Notes under the pieces: model-generated
The model's database searches: none
Told to the model about the DNA's origin: nothing
Seen by the model: the letters and a program-made list of their open reading frames with translations, nothing else
Position numbers and translations under genes: made by a program
Assembly (NCBI RefSeq): GCF_037153975.1
Contig: NZ_JBBAYJ010000002.1
Location: forward strand, 163,583 to 227,582
Direction of reading: 5' to 3'
From: Aquipuribacter sp. SD81
GTDB taxonomy: Bacteria > Actinomycetota > Actinomycetes > Actinomycetales > JBBAYJ01
DNA length: 64,000 nucleotides
In this document: positions 57,990 through 64,000 of the stretch, one piece after another
Layout: the number at the start of each line of letters is the position of its first letter
How positions within the stretch are numbered: position 1 is the first letter of the stretch

Positions 57990-59405
57990 TCAGCAGCGGG
58001 CGACGAGCAGGCCGTTCCACATCGACGCGACCCGCACCCTGTGCGGGTGCCCGTCCTCGGCCGTCCGCCACCACCACGACGACGTGCGGAGGTCCGCCCG
58101 GGAACGGTGCCGCAGCACGTGCTGGCAGGCGCCCCACAGGTCGCTGCCGACGACGTGCGGTGCCACCTCGCTGACGCGGCCGCCCGTCACCGCCCCCGCG
58201 CGCGACCTCGCGGCGTCGTTCCACCACACGAGCCGCAGGTCGCGCTCCGCGACCACCGGGAGCAGCAGCACCGCCTCCTCGATGACGGCGTCCAGCGCCG
58301 TCCGGACCGCGGGCTCCTCCTCGGGTGCCGTCCAGCCCGCCAGCAGCGGCTCGACCCCGCCGCCGGGCAGCAGACGGACCAGCGACTCCGTGACCGTCGC
58401 GACCGCGGCTCCCATCATGCGCCGGTCGTGCCCGCTCATGCGGGTCGCCCGCCGCCACCCGAGACCGACCACGGCGACCAGCACGTCCTGCACGACGACG
58501 GGCAGGACGGCGCACGCGTGGACGTCCTCGTAGGCGAGCGCCGGCCAGCGGTCGGCGACCTCGGCGGCGTCCTCGACGAAGACGGCCTCCCCCGTCCGCC
58601 CGGTGTGCCCGACGGGCATGTCGATGCCGAGCGGGACCTGGTGCCAGCGGACCTCGAAGTCGGCGGGGAAGCCGACGGCGGCCACGAGGTCGAGCGTGCC
58701 GCCGGCCCCGATCCGCTGGACGACGAGCTCGTCGGGCGGCGCGGGCCACGAGCACAGCCGGGCGAAGGAGCGCGCGAGCTCGTCGACGGTGGCCGACCCG
58801 CGGGCGGCCACCTCCAGGAGCACGAGCCTGCGGTCGCGCTCCTCCCGCGACGGCAGCGTCGGCGCCGTCGTGGTGGGTCGCGGGTGCGGCTCGCCGGCCG
58901 CCCGGTCGGCGGGCGCAGCGCGCGGGGTGTCCCGCCGACCGGGCCGGAGCCCGAGCGGCGGGATGGTCGCCCTCCGCGGCGGGCCCGCGGTGCCGGCCGC
59001 GCCGTCGTCGGCGGCTCCGTCAGCGGGAGCCTCAGCGGCACCGTCGAGGGCACCCTCGACGGTGCCGTGGACGCGCCCGTCCGCGAGGGCGCCCAGGGTG
59101 GTGCCCGCGGTCGTCGTGGCCTGGACGGGGCGGACGGCACCCGCGCCCAGCCGCGCGAGCTCGTCGGCGGCGACGTCGACGACGCGCCGGTTGCTCTGGC
59201 GCGAGACCCGGCGCAGGTGGTCGAACGCCTCGTCCGCGTCCCCGCCACGTGTCGCCATGAGGGCGCCCTTGGCCTGCTCGATGACCGCCCGGCGGTGGCG
59301 CGCCTCCTGCAGCCCGGCGACCTCGTCCCGCAGGCGGGCGACGGCGTCGCGGAGCACGGACAGGTCCGCGTCGTCCGCGGTCGGACCGGCAGGGGGCGTC
59401 GGCAC
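57990..59405 (-). CDS. ANTAR-GAF signalling protein
   Basis: Protein of 471 residues from a GTG. ANTAR RNA-binding domain at about 36-90 (RRAVIEQAKGALMATRGG, DEAFDHLRRVSRQSNRRVVD). A disordered Ala/Gly/Pro linker (about 92-185), then a GAF domain (about 190-345, ELVVQRIGAGGTLDLVAAVG, GRTGEAVFVEDAAEVADRWP) and a C-terminal PAS-like module (370-471, LRLVWWNDAARSRAGA). ANTAR proteins bind tandem hexaloop hairpins and prevent termination; here ANTAR is N-terminal, the reverse of the usual order. Confidence 0.88.
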   Translation of the reverse strand: MPTPPAGPTADDADLSVLRDAVARLRDEVAGLQEARHRRAVIEQAKGALMATRGGDADEAFDHLRRVSRQSNRRVVDVAADELARLGAGAVRPVQATTTAGTTLGALADGRVHGTVEGALDGAAEAPADGAADDGAAGTAGPPRRATIPPLGLRPGRRDTPRAAPADRAAGEPHPRPTTTAPTLPSREERDRRLVLLEVAARGSATVDELARSFARLCSWPAPPDELVVQRIGAGGTLDLVAAVGFPADFEVRWHQVPLGIDMPVGHTGRTGEAVFVEDAAEVADRWPALAYEDVHACAVLPVVVQDVLVAVVGLGWRRATRMSGHDRRMMGAAVATVTESLVRLLPGGGVEPLLAGWTAPEEEPAVRTALDAVIEEAVLLLPVVAERDLRLVWWNDAARSRAGAVTGGRVSEVAPHVVGSDLWGACQHVLRHRSRADLRTSSWWWRTAEDGHPHRVRVASMWNGLLVARC

Positions 59406-59509
59406 GTCGGCAGCCTAGGCAACGGGCCGGGGACCGTCGGCAGCCCGTCCGTCCGCGGGCGCGTCCGTGCGGACGCGCGGTCCGCCGGAGCCTGCGGCAC
59501 AGTGACCGG

Positions 59510-61714
59510 GTGCGTCCCGAGCTCCCCGCCACGCCCCTCGGCGTGCCCGGGGACCGCACGGCGGCCGCGCTCGGGGACTCGTGCGACGACCCGGCCCTCG
59601 TGGCGGTGCTCGACACCGTCCTCGCCTCGCCCGTGCCGATGGCCTACGCCCACGGCCACGACCACCTGCTGCTGTACAACGAGCCGTTCGCGGCGCTGCT
59701 CGGCGAACGGCACCCCGGCGCGTACGGCCGGCCGGCCGCCGACGTGTTCGGGCCGGTGTGGGCGGTGCCGGGCATGGGCGACGCGGTGCGCCGCTCCTTC
59801 GCCCACGGGCTGCCCTTCTTCACCATGGACAGCCTCGTGCCCCTGGCGGGGTCGTCCCCGGAGGGCTCCCCGGACGGCGCCCCGCCGGTCGTGGACGGGT
59901 CCCGACCGCCCGCGCTCACCCGCGGCTTCTCGCGGGTGCGCGACCGCGACGGCCGGATCGCGGGCACGCTGCTGGTCGCGGTCGAGACGACGCACGCCGT
60001 CACCGCGGTCGACCGCGTGGCCGCGCTCGCGGCCGTCCTGTCCGACGCCGTCACGGTCGACGACGTCGTCCGCGCCACGTTGCGCCACGGTGTCACCGAC
60101 CTCGGTGCCACGTACGTCCGGCTCGCGCTGCAGGACAGCTCGCGGGACGGCTGGGTGACGGTCCGCGCGTCCTCGGCCGACCTCGCCGACCCGGCCGCCG
60201 AGCGGCTGCCGCCGCTGTGGCAGCCGCTGCCCGGGCGGTCCGCCTCCGCGCGTGGCACGGCCGGGGGGGGCGACGGGGCGTGGGACGCGCTCGCCCCGCG
60301 CCCCGACGTGCGCGACCGGGTGCACGACGGCCAGGTGCTGCGGCAGTGGCTCGGTGACGTCGCCGACGCCATCGACCGGCAGGTGCGGTCGGTCGCGCTG
60401 TTCCCCTTCCGCCTCGCGCCCGGAGCGCGGCCCGGCCGCGACCGAACCGGGGTGCTCGCGTACGCGTGCGAGGACGTCGAGCCGGACGCCGCGCAGCTGC
60501 TCGTCATGGACGGCTGCGCGGAGCTCGTGGGCCGGGCCCTGCGCCGCGCGCGGGTGCTGGAGGAGGAGCGCTCGGCCGCCCAGCTGCTGCAGCGCAGCCT
60601 GCTGCCGGACAACCTGCCGCAGCACGAGCAGCTGCTCGTCGCCGCGCGGCACGAGCCCGGCGCCGCCCGGGCCACGGTCGGCGGCGACTTCTACGACGCC
60701 TTCCGGGTGTCCGACGGCCGTCTCGCCCTCGTGCTCGGCGACGCCATGGGGCAGGGCGTGCTCGCGAGCTCCGTCATGGGACAGGTCCGCTCCTCGATCC
60801 GGGCGGTGGCGCTCACCGACCCCTCGCCGCGGCACGTGCTGCGCACGAGCAGCGACCTGTTCGAGGGCATGGCCGACTCCAGCGACGCGCTGAGCGCCGG
60901 GCACTTCGTGACGGTCTGCTACGTGCTGCTGGACCCCCTGACCGGGGAGGCGTGCGCGGCCAGCGCGGGCCACCTGCCGCCGGTGCTGCGCCCGGCCCCG
61001 GTCGACGGCGTCCACCAGGCGCCGCGCCTCCTCGAGCTGCCCGCCGGGCCGCCCCTCGGCATCGCCGGGGAGCGCCCGGACCACGACTTCCGCCTCGAGG
61101 TCGGCGACCTCCTGCTCCTGCTCACCGACGGCCTCGTGGAGCGCCGGGACGAGTCGCTCGGGGACTCCCTGGACGAGCTGCTGCGGGTCGTGGCGGCGCA
61201 CCCGGACGCCGACCCCCTCGCCCTGTGCAGCCAGCTGCTGCAGCACTACGGCCCGGGCACGAGCGACGACGTCGCGCTGCTGGCCGCCGCGCGCACCTCG
61301 GGGCGCTACCGGACGGCGCGCCGCGTGCTGCCGCCCGTGGCCTCCGCGGCGCGCGAGGGCCGCCGCTGGCTCGGGGAGGTCCTTCGGGGCTGGGACGTGA
61401 CCTACCGCGTCGCGGACCTCGAGGTCGCCCTGTCGGAGCTGGTGACGAACGCCGTCGTGCACGCGCGCTCGCCGGCGGAGGTCACGGTGCGGGCCGGGGA
61501 CGGCCGGGTCCTCGTGACGGTGAGCGACCGCGGGGCGCACGGCGTCGCCCAGCCGCACGAGCTGCCGCTCGGCGCGACCCGCGGGCGCGGGCTCAGCATC
61601 GTCGCGGACCTCGCCGACGCGTGGGGCAGCCAGCGGACGACGAGCGGGCAGCGGGTGTGGTTCGAGGTGGCGGTGGACCCGGGGGCGACCTCGGGCCTCA
61701 GACCCGGAGGGTGA
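59510..61714 (+). CDS. PAS-GAF-SpoIIE phosphatase with anti-sigma HATPase domain (paralogue)
   Basis: Protein of 734 residues from a GTG. PAS (about 30-165, LASPVPMAYAHGHDHLLLYN), GAF-like (about 175-345), SpoIIE (about 355-580: RSLLPDNLPQHEQLLVAARH, VGGDFYDAF, GDAMGQGVLASSVMGQ) and HATPase (about 600-725: ALSELVTNAVVHARSPAEV, ADLADAWGSQRTTSGQRVWF). The GHG of the phosphatase motif is GQG. It shares domain plan and long identical stretches with the 54314-56542 protein, an inverted paralogous pair. It overlaps PhzF by 17 bp. Confidence 0.92.
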   Translation: MRPELPATPLGVPGDRTAAALGDSCDDPALVAVLDTVLASPVPMAYAHGHDHLLLYNEPFAALLGERHPGAYGRPAADVFGPVWAVPGMGDAVRRSFAHGLPFFTMDSLVPLAGSSPEGSPDGAPPVVDGSRPPALTRGFSRVRDRDGRIAGTLLVAVETTHAVTAVDRVAALAAVLSDAVTVDDVVRATLRHGVTDLGATYVRLALQDSSRDGWVTVRASSADLADPAAERLPPLWQPLPGRSASARGTAGGGDGAWDALAPRPDVRDRVHDGQVLRQWLGDVADAIDRQVRSVALFPFRLAPGARPGRDRTGVLAYACEDVEPDAAQLLVMDGCAELVGRALRRARVLEEERSAAQLLQRSLLPDNLPQHEQLLVAARHEPGAARATVGGDFYDAFRVSDGRLALVLGDAMGQGVLASSVMGQVRSSIRAVALTDPSPRHVLRTSSDLFEGMADSSDALSAGHFVTVCYVLLDPLTGEACAASAGHLPPVLRPAPVDGVHQAPRLLELPAGPPLGIAGERPDHDFRLEVGDLLLLLTDGLVERRDESLGDSLDELLRVVAAHPDADPLALCSQLLQHYGPGTSDDVALLAAARTSGRYRTARRVLPPVASAAREGRRWLGEVLRGWDVTYRVADLEVALSELVTNAVVHARSPAEVTVRAGDGRVLVTVSDRGAHGVAQPHELPLGATRGRGLSIVADLADAWGSQRTTSGQRVWFEVAVDPGATSGLRPGG

Positions 61715-62531
61715 CCTCCATGGTGGTGACGGCGCCCCCGGTGAGCCGGGTGACCGGCTCCTCGCCGCTGTCGTCGAGCTCGACGTCGAGCACGCCGCCG
61801 CGCGGCGACACCTGCGCGGCGCGGAACGTGCGCCGGCCGAGCTCGGCGCACCAGTACGCGGCCAGGGTGCTGTGGGCGGATCCGGTGACGGGGTCCTCGT
61901 CGATGCCGAGCGCCGGGGCGAAGTAGCGGCTGAGCACGTCGACACCCTTCGCCGCGGCCACCTCGTCGGCGGCGGCGGTGACGATGACCCCGCCGAGCGG
62001 CAGCCGCTCGAGCCTGCGCAGGTTGAGGTGCAGGTCGCGCAGGTCGACCGCGTCGACGAGCACGAGGGCGTTGCGCTGCAGCGCCTCGGACTGCCCGGTG
62101 AAGCCGAGGAGCTCGTGGCTGACGAAGCCGATCGCCTGGTCGAAGCCGTCGGGGGCGCGGACGTCGGTGACCGGCAGCAGCGGCAGGTCGATGCTCACGA
62201 GACCCGGTCTCCCGGCGGCGGCGAGCCGACCGGACATCGTGCGGAACGTCATGGGTCCGCGCTGGCGGCCCGTCTCCAGGAGCCAGTGCGCGGTCGCGAG
62301 GGTCGCGTGCCCGCACAGCTCCACCTCGACCGACGGCGTGAACCAGCGCAGCCGGTACTGGTCGGGGCCGAGCGGGCTGACGAAGGCCGTCTCCGACAGG
62401 GCGAACTCCGAGGCGACGGCCTGCATCCACTCCGGGGACGGCGAGCGGCTGCCCTCCGGCAGCCAGACGACCGCCGCGGGGTTGCCCGCGAACGCGTGGT
62501 CGGTGAAGGCATCGACGACGGCGGCCTGCAT
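61698..62531 (-). CDS. PhzF-family isomerase/epimerase
   Basis: Protein of 277 residues. MQAAVVDAFTDHAFAGNPAA with VVWLP is the PhzF start; the catalytic Glu is in FALSETAFVSP (about 46). SVEVELCGHATLATAHWLL, DEDPVTGSAHSTLAAYW and VSPRGGVLDVEL complete the fold. PhzF proteins isomerise small metabolites; substrate unknown, and phenazine genes are absent. The ATG at 62531 is preferred to a TTG at 62549. Confidence 0.92.
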   Translation of the reverse strand: MQAAVVDAFTDHAFAGNPAAVVWLPEGSRSPSPEWMQAVASEFALSETAFVSPLGPDQYRLRWFTPSVEVELCGHATLATAHWLLETGRQRGPMTFRTMSGRLAAAGRPGLVSIDLPLLPVTDVRAPDGFDQAIGFVSHELLGFTGQSEALQRNALVLVDAVDLRDLHLNLRRLERLPLGGVIVTAAADEVAAAKGVDVLSRYFAPALGIDEDPVTGSAHSTLAAYWCAELGRRTFRAAQVSPRGGVLDVELDDSGEEPVTRLTGGAVTTMEVTLRV

Positions 62532-62597
62532 GGTGACGCATAGTCGCAAACCTCACTACCGTCTGTCAGACGTACCCGCCGTCCGGCCCGTCTCGGC

Positions 62598-64000
62598 TCA
62601 CCCGGCCCCGACGGCGGGGGGCGCGGTCTCCCCGGCGAGGTCGACCACGACGGTCGAGCCGTGCCGCTCGCGCCGGACGTGCAGCTGGCGGGGGACGCGA
62701 CGCCGCAGCTCCTCGACGTGGCTGACGAGACCGACGACCCGACCGTGCTCCTGCAGCCCGTCGAGCACGTCCATCGCCCGGTCGAGCGCCTCGGGGTCCA
62801 GCGTGCCGAAGCCCTCGTCGACGAAGAGGGCGTCGATGCGGGTGCCGCCGGCCTCCGCGGTCACGACGTCGGCGAGGCCGAGCGCGAGCGCGAGGCTCGC
62901 GAGGAACGTCTCGCCGCCGGACAGCGTGCCCGCCGGGCGCTGCGCACCGGTCCACGCGTCGAGCACGGCGAGCCCGAGACCGGCGCGTCGACGGCGGTCC
63001 TCACCCTCGTCGACGTGCACGAGCGTGTAGCGGCCCTCGCTCATGCGCTCCAGCCGGCCGTTGGCGGCGGAGACGACCTGCTCGAGGTGTGCGGCGAGGA
63101 CGTACGTCGACAGCGGGATGCCGCGGTCGTTGTCGCCCGCGCACAGGTCCGCGAGCGCGCGGGCGTCACGGGCCGCCTCCCGCAGCGGGTCGAGCGCCCG
63201 CTCGTGCGCGACGAGCCGGGGCACGGCCCGCGCGAGGCCCTCCAGCGACCGCTCGGCCAGCACGAGGTCGCGGGCGGCCCCTCGGTGCGCCTCGACCGCG
63301 TCCGCGAGCAGGTGCTCGGTGTCCGCGAGGTGCACCTCGGCACCGTCGACGTCGCGGGGCAGGTCCGGCGGCAGCCCGGTGAGGCCCGCCTCGACCGCCT
63401 CGAGTCGGCCGGCCACCGCGGAGCGCTCCTCGTCGTGGGCCGCGACCCGTCGACGCGCCTCGGCGAGGGCGGCCGGGGTGCGCGCGGCGGCGAGCGCGGC
63501 CGCCGGGTCGGCGAAGCCCGCCTCGAGCGCCGCCGCCCGGGTGCGCTCCGCCTGCTGCTCGGCCTCCTGTCTCGCCTGCACGAGCTCGCGGGTCGACCGC
63601 AGGAGCGCCGTGGCGGTGCGCTCCCCCTCGCGCGCGGCGGCGGCCGCCCGGTCGAGGCGGGAGTCGAGCCTGCCGCCCGCCCCGTCGTCGGTGGCCCCGT
63701 CGTCGGCGGCGAGCGCCTCGGCGAGGGTGCGGGTGAGCCGGTCGAGCTCCTGCTGCTCGCCGCTGGTCTCGGCCCGGGCCCGCTCGAGGTCGCCGGTCGC
63801 CCGCTCGACCGCACCGGCCACGGCCTCGCGCTCGGCCTCGAGGGCCTCGACGAGCCGGGTGGCCGCGTCGAGCCGGCGCCGAGCGGTCCCGGCCGCGGCC
63901 GTGCGCTGCTCCGCCCGGGACCGGCCCGCACGGACGTGCGCCCGCAGCGCCTCCTCGACGTCGCGCGGCAGGCCGGCGGCGAGCGCGGCGTCGGCCGGCA
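62598..64000 (-). CDS. sbcC: SbcC exonuclease subunit, C-terminal part (5' end beyond window)
   Basis: At least 467 C-terminal residues. Long heptad coiled coils rich in Ala/Arg/Glu span most of it, then the ABC head: signature LSGGETFLASLALALGLADV, Walker B DALFVDEGFGTLDPEAL and switch His in LVSHVEELRRRVP. NDRGIPLSTYVLAAHLEQVV is the SbcC-specific block before the signature. SbcCD is an ATP-dependent nuclease that opens hairpins. The partner sbcD would lie to the right. A zinc-hook CxxC is not in the visible part. Confidence 0.92.
   Translation of the reverse strand, partial: PADAALAAGLPRDVEEALRAHVRAGRSRAEQRTAAAGTARRRLDAATRLVEALEAEREAVAGAVERATGDLERARAETSGEQQELDRLTRTLAEALAADDGATDDGAGGRLDSRLDRAAAAAREGERTATALLRSTRELVQARQEAEQQAERTRAAALEAGFADPAAALAAARTPAALAEARRRVAAHDEERSAVAGRLEAVEAGLTGLPPDLPRDVDGAEVHLADTEHLLADAVEAHRGAARDLVLAERSLEGLARAVPRLVAHERALDPLREAARDARALADLCAGDNDRGIPLSTYVLAAHLEQVVSAANGRLERMSEGRYTLVHVDEGEDRRRRAGLGLAVLDAWTGAQRPAGTLSGGETFLASLALALGLADVVTAEAGGTRIDALFVDEGFGTLDPEALDRAMDVLDGLQEHGRVVGLVSHVEELRRRVPRQLHVRRERHGSTVVVDLAGETAPPAVGAG

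Noticed and set aside
61698..62531. Phenazine biosynthesis
   Set aside because: Only a PhzF-family homologue is present; no other phz genes are in the window and the family is widespread with other roles.

Overview
The window is chromosomal DNA from a very GC-rich actinomycete. Every convincing gene has G/C-dominated third positions, many starts are GTG with GTGA or ATGA overlaps, and the content is typical of Actinomycetota: ATPase-less sugar ABC operons, LacI/DeoR regulators, an ANTAR protein, SpoIIE-type phosphatases, a Z-isoprenyl synthase beside PhoH and hemolysin III, and an LigB-type DNA ligase. I cannot fix the genus; Micrococcales or Kineosporiales would fit. No rRNA, tRNA, CRISPR array, integrase or transposase was seen.  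Layout. Positions 1-12711 hold carbohydrate uptake: a minus-strand ABC operon with a terminal hydrolase (1-3628) facing a LacI regulator, a flavin amine oxidase, a mannitol 2-dehydrogenase-type polyol dehydrogenase, then a plus-strand ABC operon and a DeoR regulator. Positions 12677-14040 hold a small-molecule kinase and a hypothetical gene, followed by a 10-copy 31-bp tandem array. Positions 14458-21006 encode one secreted amylopullulanase of about 2182 residues, with an MFS transporter beyond it. Positions 22580-24571 are an ECF sigma factor with membrane partners and two matching divergent promoter-like sites. Then come a subtilisin-like protease, an isochorismatase-fold hydrolase, and a two-gene lipoprotein/PKD-like cassette of visibly lower GC, flanked on both sides by clusters of the palindrome GTCGTGCACGAC. 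Positions 29576-32298 are ligase and FAD oxidoreductase; 32308-35333 an EAL phosphodiesterase coupled to a lipoprotein; 35481-38893 carry lysine/2-aminoadipate catabolism genes (HglS-type dioxygenase, ALDH7-type dehydrogenase); 38918-40477 a MarR-quinone reductase pair with three operators; 40499-43201 an EAL-PAS protein and DinB. Positions 43923-47156 repeat the PhoH / Z-isoprenyl synthase / hemolysin III neighbourhood known from mycobacteria. Positions 47260-61714 are signalling-rich: three SpoIIE-type phosphatases, an ANTAR-GAF protein, a tricorn-like protease, two MFS exporters and an SMP-30 lactonase. PhzF and the C-terminal half of SbcC close the window.  How the genes work together. The left third imports and dismantles starch, oligosaccharides and polyols: secreted amylopullulanase feeds binding-protein-dependent transporters, which need a shared ATPase encoded elsewhere. 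The middle and right contain much cyclic-di-GMP breakdown and stress-type phosphatase signalling. The items most worth a second look are the lower-GC cassette bracketed by dispersed palindromes, the 31/62-bp array with a distant partial copy, and the paired TGTCACC-N17-CGTY elements around the sigma factor.
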